A stretch of 5,217 bases of DNA from NCBI GenBank assembly GCA_030597645.1, contig JAUVRN010000173.1, forward strand, positions 1-5,217, read 5' to 3'. The first letter of the stretch is position 1. The number at the start of each line of letters is the position of its first letter. The DNA is from Candidatus Zixiibacteriota bacterium (GTDB lineage Bacteria; Zixibacteria; MSB-5A5; JAUVRN01). Below are positions 1-5,217 of this stretch, piece by piece. The notes beneath the pieces were generated by a model, which worked only from the letters and a program-made list of their open reading frames with translations, had not been told where the DNA came from and searched no databases. The position numbers and the translations under genes were made by a program.

Positions 1-1
1 G

Positions 2-232
2 GCGGTCATCGGGACGTCGGCATATCGACTGATCGACGGCACGCTCTGCCGGCGACCGTCGTGGGGCGCGTTCGCCGTCGACATGGAGACCCTCGAGGGC
101 ACTCCCCGCCGGCCCGACATCGAGGTGTTCAACACGCAGTACGATTGGAACGCCGGGCGCGGCGCGCAGCGGGAGGCGGCGGCCGAGCAAACGCGAGGCG
201 ACCCGGGCCGACGAGGAGCCGCTCGTTGTCCT
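2..232 (+). CDS. C-terminal tail of an S41/tricorn-like peptidase (5' partial, end unclear)
   Basis: The frame is open from base 2 and reads as the end of an S41-type serine peptidase. Visible blocks are GTSAYRLIDGT, then RRPSWGAF, then LEGTPRRPDIEV, then an acidic/aromatic stretch and GRGAQREAAAEQ. These match the family pattern 'LIDGT..RRP.(F/W)G', 'xEG.G..PDI.V' and a final 'GRD.QL.AAV' helix, as I know it from tricorn-like and C-terminal processing peptidases. The catalytic Ser and Lys would lie upstream, outside the window. The oddity is the end: there is no stop in this frame, and it continues into the transporter that starts at 233. Homology seems to fade near base 190, after which the residues are Arg/Gly-rich (TRGDPGRRGAARCP). 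The real stop may be in another frame (frame 1 has one at 247-249), or the gene may be a fusion. Identification is from motif memory only; the end coordinate is arbitrary. Confidence 0.55.
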
Positions 233-1156
233 ATGCCCTCAATCGGTGAAGCCGCGGCGCTGGCCACGGCGCTTTTGTGGTCCTTTACTTCCATTTTCTT
301 TTCCGAAGCCGGCAAACGGATCGGCGCCTTCAAGGTCAACAAGCTTCGCCTGCTGATTGCCGTGTTGATCTACGGCCTCGTGTTGACGATCAAGACGGGT
401 TCGCCTGTCCCGGGCGGCATCGGCCATGCTGCACTGTGGTGGCTGTGCCTGTCGTCGCTGATCGGTCTGGTCATCGGTGACAGTATGCTGTTCAAGGCCT
501 TCGTCGTACTGGGTCCCCGTCTCACGACGCTCATCTTTGCCAGTTCACCGATCATGGCGACTGTCATCGCCTGGATCTTCCTGGATGAACGGCTGGGCCT
601 GTGGGATCTGCTCGGCATCGCCATCACCATTGCCGGCGTCACCTGGGTCGTGGCCGAACAACGCCACGGTAACGACCGCCGTCTTCACGAAGGACATCCC
701 GATTCGGCATCCTTCGCGGCCGGCATTCTGCTCGCCCTCGGAGGTTCGCTCGGTCAGGCCGCCGGACTGGTGACATCCAAGCAGGCGATGCTCAACGTGG
801 GTGAGGTGGTCGGCCCGTTTGCGGCTTCGTATGTTCGGATGCTGTTCGCACTGGCAGCCATAGGGCTCATCGCGCTCGTGCGCAGGCAGATAGGTGCGAC
901 CGCACGGGTCGTAAAGAACCGGGAGGCAATGAGTCTTGTATTCGGCGGGGCGATGGTCGGGCCGTTTCTCGGCGTGTGGCTGTCGCTGGTGGCGGTAAGT
1001 CTGATTCCGGCAGGCGTCGCGGCCACACTCAATGCCACGGTGCCCGTGATGGTGATACCGCTGGTGGTATTGATCTACAAGGAAAAGGTATCACCCCGCG
1101 CCATCATCGGCTCCCTGGTGGCCGTGGGTGGCGTGGCGCTGTTATTCTTGAACTGA
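233..1156 (+). CDS. EamA/DMT-superfamily membrane transporter
   Basis: A 307-residue inner-membrane protein of the drug/metabolite transporter superfamily, with two tandem EamA repeats at roughly residues 5-139 and 162-306 and about ten hydrophobic helices. The first repeat opens with GEAAALATALLWSFTSIFF and ends with the usual helix 4-5 signature: IFASSPIMATVIAWIFLDER (about 101-120), then a helix reaching GVTWVVAE. The second repeat ends with the equivalent NATVPVMVIPLVVLIYKEK (267-285). Length is normal for the family (about 290-310). A His/Arg/Asp-rich cytoplasmic linker (about 143-160) joins the halves. ATG 233 is chosen because the helix 1 motif begins at once after it; an AGGAG at 214-218 sits upstream, though its 14-base spacing is long. 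The frame is open further upstream and carries peptidase-like sequence. Substrate cannot be told: family members export amino acids, nucleosides, sugars or drugs. Confidence 0.9.
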   Translation: MPSIGEAAALATALLWSFTSIFFSEAGKRIGAFKVNKLRLLIAVLIYGLVLTIKTGSPVPGGIGHAALWWLCLSSLIGLVIGDSMLFKAFVVLGPRLTTLIFASSPIMATVIAWIFLDERLGLWDLLGIAITIAGVTWVVAEQRHGNDRRLHEGHPDSASFAAGILLALGGSLGQAAGLVTSKQAMLNVGEVVGPFAASYVRMLFALAAIGLIALVRRQIGATARVVKNREAMSLVFGGAMVGPFLGVWLSLVAVSLIPAGVAATLNATVPVMVIPLVVLIYKEKVSPRAIIGSLVAVGGVALLFLN

Positions 1157-1157
1157 A

Positions 1158-1610
1158 TCAGGTTCGGGGGGGCGGCGTGTAGATCACGCCGTGCTCGAGC
1201 CAAAACTTGAGCAGCGTGGCGGCCTCGCCCCAGCCACAGGCACATTCCAGCATGTGGCGACGGCCTTCCGGCGTGTTGGTGTACCCGACTTCCGTGACCT
1301 CCAGGACGGTCCCGCCGTCCTGCGGCTCGAGCTCGAAGGAGATCGTGGTGGGACGGCGGCCCCACTGAAATGCGAAACGCTTCGGGCGGTCGACCTCCAG
1401 CACCTTCCCCGGTGCGTCCAGACTGTAGCGATCGGGCCCCCAGTCCTTCCAGCGAAACGTGATGCGGCCTCCCGGTTTGGGGTCGAGTTCCATATCGGTC
1501 GTGAAGAACGCGTTCCATCCCTCGGCGGACGTGATCGTGTCGAAGACTTTCTCGGGCGCGGCCTTGATGAAGGTGCGCTGCCGGATCGGTTCACTTATTT
1601 TTTCTGTCAA
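1158..1610 (-). CDS. SRPBCC-domain protein, AHSA1 (Hsp90 ATPase activator homologue 1-like) family
   Basis: A 150-residue soluble protein with the START/Bet v1-like (SRPBCC) fold of the AHSA1-like family. The N-terminal strand and helix read RTFIKAAPEKVFDTITSAEGW (residues about 12-32), followed by the conserved turn DPKPGGRITFRW (43-54), the strand block GKVLEVDRPKRFAFQW (68-83), the paired strands TTISFELEP and TVLEVTEVGY, and the closing amphipathic helix GWGEAATLLKFWLEHG (126-141). Length is typical. The family binds hydrophobic ligands or acts in stress-related or unknown roles; bacterial members have no general assigned function and the eukaryotic Aha1 role should not be transferred. 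The start is TTG at 1610, directly preceded by an in-frame TAA, so no earlier start is possible. A weak GAGAG sits about 8 bases upstream. It follows murA on the same strand with 29 bases between them, suggesting co-transcription. Confidence 0.88.
   Translation of the reverse strand: MTEKISEPIRQRTFIKAAPEKVFDTITSAEGWNAFFTTDMELDPKPGGRITFRWKDWGPDRYSLDAPGKVLEVDRPKRFAFQWGRRPTTISFELEPQDGGTVLEVTEVGYTNTPEGRRHMLECACGWGEAATLLKFWLEHGVIYTPPPRT
1172..1192. terminator. Inverted repeat at the convergent gene junction, possible terminator hairpin
   Basis: CGGCGTG (1173-1179) and CACGCCG (1185-1191) form a perfect 7-bp GC-rich stem with a 5-base loop; 1172/1192 could add a G-U pair. It lies 16 bases after the transporter stop and inside the last codons of the opposing AHSA1-type gene. 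No T-tract follows on the plus strand. On the minus strand the stem is followed by a C-run rather than a T-run. It is therefore not a canonical intrinsic terminator. It could still help end the plus-strand transcript, since no other room is available between the convergent genes. Confidence 0.3.
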
Positions 1611-1622
1611 TTACCGCTCTCA

Positions 1623-1636
1623 GTTGGTCAGCCAAC
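1623..1636 (-). other. Short hairpin between murA and the AHSA1-type gene
   Basis: GTTGG (1623-1627) and CCAAC (1632-1636) pair perfectly around a 4-base loop in the 29-base gap after the murA stop. There is no T-run after it on the minus strand, so it does not look like an intrinsic terminator. It may be an RNA-processing or attenuation element in a shared transcript, or chance: 5-bp stems are common. Confidence 0.2.
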
Positions 1637-1639
1637 CCA

Positions 1640-2938
1640 CTAGGGGAAGCGCGGTTTTTCAACACGCTTCCCGGTCTCGACATCGACACGCTGGATATCG
1701 GCACCGAGCGCCGACAATCGTTGCTCCATCTGCATATAGCCACGATCGATGTGATAGATTCGCAGCACTTCGGTGGTGTTCTGCGCGGCCAGCGCGGCCA
1801 CCACCAGGCCGGCACCCGCTCGAATGTCCGAGGCCATCACCGACGCACCCGAGAGTTCCGGCACGCCGCGAATCGACGCTTCATCTCCCGCCACCTTGAT
1901 CGATGCACCCAGCCGGGTGAGTTCCATCACGTGCGTGAATCGATCTTCGAATACCGTTTCGCGCACGTGCGATACACCGTGGGCCATGCAGCAGAGCGCC
2001 ATGTAGGCTGCCTGCAGGTCGGTGGGGAACCCCGGATAGGGATACGTCGTCATGTCGGTGGCGCGCAGGCGCTCCGGTCCCTTGACCCGGACCGAAGCGG
2101 TGGTAGACGTCAACTCACAGCCCATCTCGGAAAGCTTCTCCAGAACCAGCTCCAGGTGTGCGGGTACGCATTCGTTGACTCTCACGTCACCGCCCGTGAT
2201 CGCCCCGGCCAGGAGATACGTCCCCGCCTCAAGGCGATCGGGCATCACCTCGATCTCCGCGGCGCGAAGAGACGATACGCCTTCGATACGCACTTGCGTC
2301 GTGCCCGATCCGGTGATCCTGGCACCCATGTTGTTGAGGAAACATGCCACGTCATCCACTTCCGGATCGCACGCGGCATTGACTACCGTGGTGGTCCCTT
2401 TGGCCAGCGATGCCCCGATCATGATGTTCTCGGTACCGGTGTGCGAGGGGCGATCGAAGTAAACGGCCTGACCGCGCAGACCGTCGGAGCGTCCGTGGAT
2501 GTAACCGTGATCCTCGGAGAACTGCGTACCCATACGCTCGAAGCCTCGCAGGTGCAGATGGACAGGCCGCTGACCCAGCGAACAGCCACCGGGCAGCGAT
2601 ACCCGCGCCTCGCCGAAGCGGGCCAGGAGCGGTCCCATGACGAGGAACGACGCGCGCATCTTGCGGACCAAGTCGTATGGTGCTTCGATCTTGTCTACGC
2701 CTGAGGCGTTGACTTCGAGGACGCCGTTATGGGTGTCGAAATTGACGCGCGCCCCGAGATGCATGAGCACGCGCGCCATCGTATGCACGTCGGCCAGGTC
2801 GGGTACGTTGCGGATGACGCTGGTACCCGATTCGGGCAACAGTGCGGCCGCCATCAAAGGCAGGACGGAATTTTTGGCGCCGGTGACCGACACCTCGCCA
2901 CGAAGAGGCGTGCCGCCTCGTACTGTGAATTTGTCCAT
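1640..2938 (-). CDS. murA: UDP-N-acetylglucosamine 1-carboxyvinyltransferase (MurA)
   Basis: MurA transfers enolpyruvate from PEP to the 3'-OH of UDP-GlcNAc in the cytoplasm, the first committed step of peptidoglycan synthesis. The 432-residue product is full length (family about 415-435). Visible signatures are the N-terminal GAKNSVLPLMAAALLP with Lys22-Asn23 (PEP/UDP-GlcNAc binding), the mobile loop SLPGGCSLGQRP with Cys119 (equivalent to E. coli Cys115), HTGTENIMI (166-174), PDRLEAGTYLLAGA (233-246), GFPTDLQAAY with Asp307 (equivalent to the catalytic base Asp305), and IDRGY with Arg399 (equivalent to Arg397). All catalytic residues are present. The Cys in the loop means that the enzyme should be fosfomycin-sensitive, unlike Cys-to-Asp variants. 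The ATG start at 2938 gives the expected MDKFTVRGG N-terminus, and a purine-rich GGGGGGAG lies about 13 bases upstream. It is divergent from the cytochrome gene and precedes the AHSA1-type gene. Confidence 0.97.
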   Translation of the reverse strand: MDKFTVRGGTPLRGEVSVTGAKNSVLPLMAAALLPESGTSVIRNVPDLADVHTMARVLMHLGARVNFDTHNGVLEVNASGVDKIEAPYDLVRKMRASFLVMGPLLARFGEARVSLPGGCSLGQRPVHLHLRGFERMGTQFSEDHGYIHGRSDGLRGQAVYFDRPSHTGTENIMIGASLAKGTTTVVNAACDPEVDDVACFLNNMGARITGSGTTQVRIEGVSSLRAAEIEVMPDRLEAGTYLLAGAITGGDVRVNECVPAHLELVLEKLSEMGCELTSTTASVRVKGPERLRATDMTTYPYPGFPTDLQAAYMALCCMAHGVSHVRETVFEDRFTHVMELTRLGASIKVAGDEASIRGVPELSGASVMASDIRAGAGLVVAALAAQNTTEVLRIYHIDRGYMQMEQRLSALGADIQRVDVETGKRVEKPRFP

Positions 2939-2950
2939 GAATGTTGTCGG

Positions 2951-2964
2951 GCTCCCCCCGGAGC
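2951..2964 (-). promoter_or_regulatory. murA ribosome-binding region inside a small hairpin
   Basis: On the murA transcript the only good Shine-Dalgarno-like run is GGGGGGAG, ending about 13 bases before ATG 2938. Its GGAGC part (complement of 2951-2955) can pair with GCTCC (complement of 2960-2964) across a GGGG loop, which would hide the ribosome site. The pairing is directly visible, but any regulatory use is inference from a 5-bp stem. Confidence 0.35.
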
Positions 2965-3022
2965 GTTTCCCTCAAAGCGTAATCTGTTGTACCCGCGGGC
3001 TGTGTGCAAGTCTCATGTGTCT

Positions 3023-3050
3023 TTTATCTGCATGTCGTTCAGCGGGTTAA
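3023..3050 (-). promoter_or_regulatory. Candidate sigma70-type promoter for murA
   Basis: Reading on the minus strand, TTAACC (3050-3045; 4 of 6 to TTGACA) is followed after 16 bases by GATAAA (3028-3023; 4 of 6 to TATAAT). This places transcription about 75-80 bases before the murA start. It is the best-spaced pair that I found on this strand in the divergent region, but the match is modest. Confidence 0.28.
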
Positions 3051-3078
3051 AAAACTCGACCCGGAGGTCAAGTTTTGA

Positions 3079-3107
3079 TTGACGACTGTCGAGGTTGTGA
3101 TTAGTTT
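3079..3107 (+). promoter_or_regulatory. Candidate promoter for the cytochrome gene
   Basis: TTGACG (3079-3084; 5 of 6 to the sigma70 -35 consensus) stands 17 bases before TAGTTT (3102-3107; only 3 of 6 to the -10 box). The -35 is good and the -10 poor, which would suit a promoter that needs an activator or another sigma factor. An 8-bp perfect palindrome, CACTAGTG, at 3108-3115 directly follows the weak -10 and could be half of an operator or chance. Confidence 0.25.
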
Positions 3108-3132
3108 CACTAGTGGAGACTTAGGGAGCAAC

Positions 3133-3140
3133 GGGGAGGA
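3133..3140 (+). promoter_or_regulatory. Strong ribosome-binding site that sets the cytochrome start
   Basis: GGGGAGGA contains GGAGG (3135-3139) five bases before ATG 3145. This is the best Shine-Dalgarno match in the window. It selects ATG 3145 over the in-frame TTG at 3079, which would put 22 non-hydrophobic residues in front of the signal peptide. Confidence 0.75.
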
Positions 3141-3144
3141 CATC

Positions 3145-5088
3145 ATGATTGTCAGGGGGCTACTGGCGCTCGCGCTAACCGGGATCCTGGTTAGTCCCGT
3201 GGCGGCAGGCGATGTCTGCCTGGATTGCCACGAGCCCGACCCCGAGGACTTTTCCCCCACATCATTCGCACTACTGCCCACGAGCATGCATGCGGATTTC
3301 GCATGCGAGGACTGCCATACGCATGTCGATCTGGATGATCACCCTTCGGAAAGCGCCCGCGAAATAGCCTGTTCGAACTGCCACGATGACGTCCAGACAG
3401 ATTACGAGCAATCGATCCACTTTCGGAAACGCGACGACGACGGCAGCAGGACGCCCACGTGTTATGACTGCCACGGGATGCACAACATCCTCTCGATCGC
3501 GGATCCCGAATCTGATGCGTGTCGCTGCAACGTGCCGGAGATGTGCGCCACGTGCCACGCCACCGTGGACGACTCGCACCTTCACCGGGTGGGAGAGCAG
3601 GCCCCCTATGAGGCCTACAAGAACAGCATTCACGGCAAGCTGATCCTGGAAGAGGGCAATCTCGACGCTCCGGTCTGTTCAGACTGTCACGAACCACACC
3701 GTCAACTGCGGAAGCACAATCCGGACGCCGCCATATACAAGGCCAATATCCCGGCTACCTGCGGTCAGTGTCACACAGACATTGCGAAGGAATACCAGGC
3801 ATCCGTCCACGGGCGGGCCGTAACGGACGGAAACTTCGATGCCCCGGTCTGCACGGACTGTCACTCGGAGCACAACATCCTGCCACCCGATGAAGAGCAG
3901 AGCCGTGTGTACGGGGCCAACATCAGCCGCACGACCTGCCTCGACTGCCACAAGACCCTCGCGCTGGCCACCGACCGTGGGTTCTACGAGGGGCGGGAGT
4001 ACGAGCACCGCGACTCCTACCACGGCGCCGCGTCGCGCGCGGGCGTGGTGGAGGTGGCCAACTGCGCCTCCTGCCACGGCATTCACGACATCCTTTCGTC
4101 GACCGATCCCAATTCGAGCATCTATCCGGACAATCTTCCCAGCACATGCGGTAAGTGCCACCCGGACGCCGGCGAGAACTTCGCGCAGGGCAGCGTGCAC
4201 TACTGGGAAGAGGACAAAGCGGGCATGCCCGCGGTCTGGGTTCGCCATCTCTACATCTGGATGATCGTGGTTGTCCTGGGCGGGATGTTCATTCACAACG
4301 CCCTGTTGTTCATCTACCATCTGCGTCACCGTCACCGTCCCGAGCAGGCGGTCGAGCCGGAGTACCTGCGCTTTACCCGCCACGAGCGGTGGCAGCACTG
4401 GATCACGGCATCCGCGTTCGTCGGCCTGGTGGTGACAGGCTTTGCCTTCCGGTATCCCGATGCCTGGTGGGCGAACTGGTGGGCGGGATCCGCGTTCGGA
4501 TTCGAGATGCGCGATTTTCTGCACAGACTTTTCGGCGGCCTGTTTGGCGGACTCATGCTCTACCACATCATCTACATGTGGAAGACGCGGCGGGGGCGTG
4601 AGGTGCTCAAGCACCTCTGGCCGACGCTGGACGACATGACCGGCGCCTGGCACAATATCCGGTACCACCTCGGATGGCGTAAAGCGCGCATGGCGATCCG
4701 CGGCCTGTTCGACTATGCCGAAAAGGCCGAATACTGGGCACTGGTATGGGGCTCGTGGGTCATGCTCTTCACGGGCCTGCCCATGTGGTTCGAAAACTGG
4801 GCGCTCTCCATCATGCCACTGTGGATGCTGGACGTGTTCCGCACCGTGCACTTCTACGAAGCCATCCTGGCGTCGGCGGCCATCGTGATCTGGCATTTCT
4901 ATTTCGTAATCTTTGACCCGGAGAACTATCCGCTTAACATGTCCATGATCACGGGTCGGGCCCGACCGCGACATGGCATGACCGACTTCCCGGAGACGGC
5001 CAAACTGGATGAATCAGCGGCCGCTCAAGACACCAGCTCCCCTGCGGATTGGGACCAGGAAGAAGAACTCATGCACAGAGAATCGTAG
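3145..5088 (+). CDS. Undecaheme c-type cytochrome fused to a HydC/FdnI-like membrane cytochrome b (CbcL-like architecture)
   Basis: A 647-residue fusion that probably oxidises menaquinol in the inner membrane and delivers electrons to periplasmic carriers. Residues 1-21 form a Sec signal (cleavage probably after VAA). Residues 22-352 carry eleven CxxCH sites, with first Cys at 25, 54, 76, 106, 134, 178, 206, 236, 265, 307 and 335, plus spaced His likely to be distal ligands (92, 113, 163, 185, 222, 243, 293, 314, 352). The C-terminus has about five helices (366-391, 417-434, 460-480, 529-547, 568-590). Candidate heme b ligands are His418 (QHW), His460 (FLHRLFGG), His569 and His584; the last pair is spaced like the FdnI ligands. 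Arg/Lys-rich loops (391-398, 481-519) fit the positive-inside rule with the c-domain outside. DPENYPLN (591-598) follows the last helix. Known CbcL of Geobacter combines a nine-heme domain with the same b-type. The electron acceptor and the physiological direction are unknown; a hydrogenase- or reductase-type partner remains possible. An exported-protein gene follows after 21 bases. Confidence 0.9.
   Translation: MIVRGLLALALTGILVSPVAAGDVCLDCHEPDPEDFSPTSFALLPTSMHADFACEDCHTHVDLDDHPSESAREIACSNCHDDVQTDYEQSIHFRKRDDDGSRTPTCYDCHGMHNILSIADPESDACRCNVPEMCATCHATVDDSHLHRVGEQAPYEAYKNSIHGKLILEEGNLDAPVCSDCHEPHRQLRKHNPDAAIYKANIPATCGQCHTDIAKEYQASVHGRAVTDGNFDAPVCTDCHSEHNILPPDEEQSRVYGANISRTTCLDCHKTLALATDRGFYEGREYEHRDSYHGAASRAGVVEVANCASCHGIHDILSSTDPNSSIYPDNLPSTCGKCHPDAGENFAQGSVHYWEEDKAGMPAVWVRHLYIWMIVVVLGGMFIHNALLFIYHLRHRHRPEQAVEPEYLRFTRHERWQHWITASAFVGLVVTGFAFRYPDAWWANWWAGSAFGFEMRDFLHRLFGGLFGGLMLYHIIYMWKTRRGREVLKHLWPTLDDMTGAWHNIRYHLGWRKARMAIRGLFDYAEKAEYWALVWGSWVMLFTGLPMWFENWALSIMPLWMLDVFRTVHFYEAILASAAIVIWHFYFVIFDPENYPLNMSMITGRARPRHGMTDFPETAKLDESAAAQDTSSPADWDQEEELMHRES
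3412..4191 (+). repeat. Four diheme repeats within the cytochrome domain
   Basis: Protein-level tandem repeats, each starting with S-(I/V/Y)-H and holding two CxxCH sites: residues 90-160, 161-219, 220-290 and 291-349. A fifth SVH at 350 closes the array just before the membrane domain. Each unit reads roughly SxH(G), about 13 residues, CxxCHxxH(x)I/L, about 20 residues, (Y/C)xxN(I/L/V)PxTCxxCH. Unit lengths alternate 71, 59, 71, 59, suggesting that a two-unit, four-heme block was itself duplicated. Three further CxxCH sites (25, 54, 76) precede the array and do not fit the unit. Confidence 0.8.
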
Positions 5089-5109
5089 GCGGGGCCTCTC
5101 ATCATACCT

Positions 5110-5217
5110 ATGACATCAAGGGCCGCGGCGCCCGGGAGCGTGCTCCTGGCGGTATACGCGCTCGCCCTTGTTGTGGTCTTCCTCGTACCGGTACCGAGGG
5201 CGCAGGCACAGTCGATA
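5110..5217 (+). CDS. Start of an exported protein of unknown function (3' partial)
   Basis: ATG 5110 opens a frame that stays open to the window edge (36 codons). The residues form a clear Sec signal peptide: MTSR with one Arg as n-region, a hydrophobic core SVLLAVYALALVVVFLVPV, and PRAQAQS with a likely cleavage after AQA. Only the first two or so mature residues are visible, so the function cannot be named. It starts 21 bases after the cytochrome stop on the same strand, which suggests an operon, and export to the periplasm or outer membrane would suit an electron-transfer partner. The ribosome site is weak: only a GGCGGGG far upstream. GTG 5140 is a less likely start because it would remove the charged n-region. 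Confidence 0.7.
   Translation, partial: MTSRAAAPGSVLLAVYALALVVVFLVPVPRAQAQSI

Noticed and set aside
83..232. ATG 83 as the start of the transporter
   Set aside because: The region encodes S41-like motifs rather than a transporter N-terminus, and no ribosome site is evident. EamA helix 1 begins right after ATG 233.
1193..1200. GCTCGAGC 8-bp palindrome
   Set aside because: It lies inside coding sequence, is isolated, and has no partner site; likely chance in GC-rich DNA.
1191..1643. 150-codon plus-strand open frame
   Set aside because: It is the mirror of the AHSA1-type gene, whose minus-strand product matches the family throughout.
1721..2704. 327-codon open frame on the plus strand
   Set aside because: It is antisense to the unambiguous murA gene and its product is low-complexity, Arg/His-rich and unrecognisable.
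3079..3144. Upstream TTG start for the cytochrome, with GGAGG at 3063-3067
   Set aside because: It would add 22 residues in front of the signal peptide. ATG 3145 has a better ribosome site at ideal spacing and leads directly into the signal sequence.
3679..4974. 431-codon open frame on the minus strand
   Set aside because: It lies entirely inside the cytochrome gene. Its product is His/Arg/Val-rich with no family features, as expected for an antisense shadow in high-GC DNA.
1..5217. Search for CRISPR arrays, tRNA or rRNA genes, insertion-sequence ends and phage genes
   Set aside because: No spaced direct DNA repeats, tRNA-like cloverleaf, transposase or terminal inverted repeats were seen on either strand.

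Overview
This high-GC bacterial window has no RNA gene, CRISPR array, insertion sequence or phage gene. It looks chromosomal. The organism is probably Gram-negative: it makes peptidoglycan (murA), carries a membrane-anchored multiheme cytochrome, and has exported proteins with Sec-type signals. The cytochrome suggests anaerobic or facultative respiration. The sequence does not settle the phylum.

Left part (1-1610). The window opens inside a plus-strand gene whose last visible residues resemble the C-terminal tail of an S41/tricorn-like peptidase. That reading frame has no stop and runs straight into a ten-helix EamA/DMT-type transporter, whose own likely start is ATG 233. The transporter meets a minus-strand SRPBCC/AHSA1-type gene tail to tail, with one base between the stop codons. 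A perfect 7-bp inverted repeat lies at the junction.

Middle part (1611-2938). On the minus strand, murA (UDP-GlcNAc enolpyruvyl transferase, first committed step of peptidoglycan synthesis) is complete with its active-site residues. It lies 29 bp upstream of the AHSA1-type gene, so the two may share a transcript.

Right part (2939-5217). A 206-bp divergent intergenic region separates murA from the most notable gene: a 647-residue fusion of a periplasmic c-type cytochrome domain with 11 CxxCH heme sites and a C-terminal HydC/FdnI-like membrane cytochrome b. This composition resembles the Geobacter CbcL class of quinol:multiheme-cytochrome oxidoreductases. Such a protein would take electrons from menaquinol at the inner membrane and pass them along a heme wire into the periplasm. 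Twenty-one bases after its stop, a second exported protein begins and is cut by the window edge; it is the obvious candidate partner.

The main points to pursue are the 11-heme c/b fusion and its internal duplication, the unknown exported neighbour, and the stop-less junction between the peptidase tail and the transporter.
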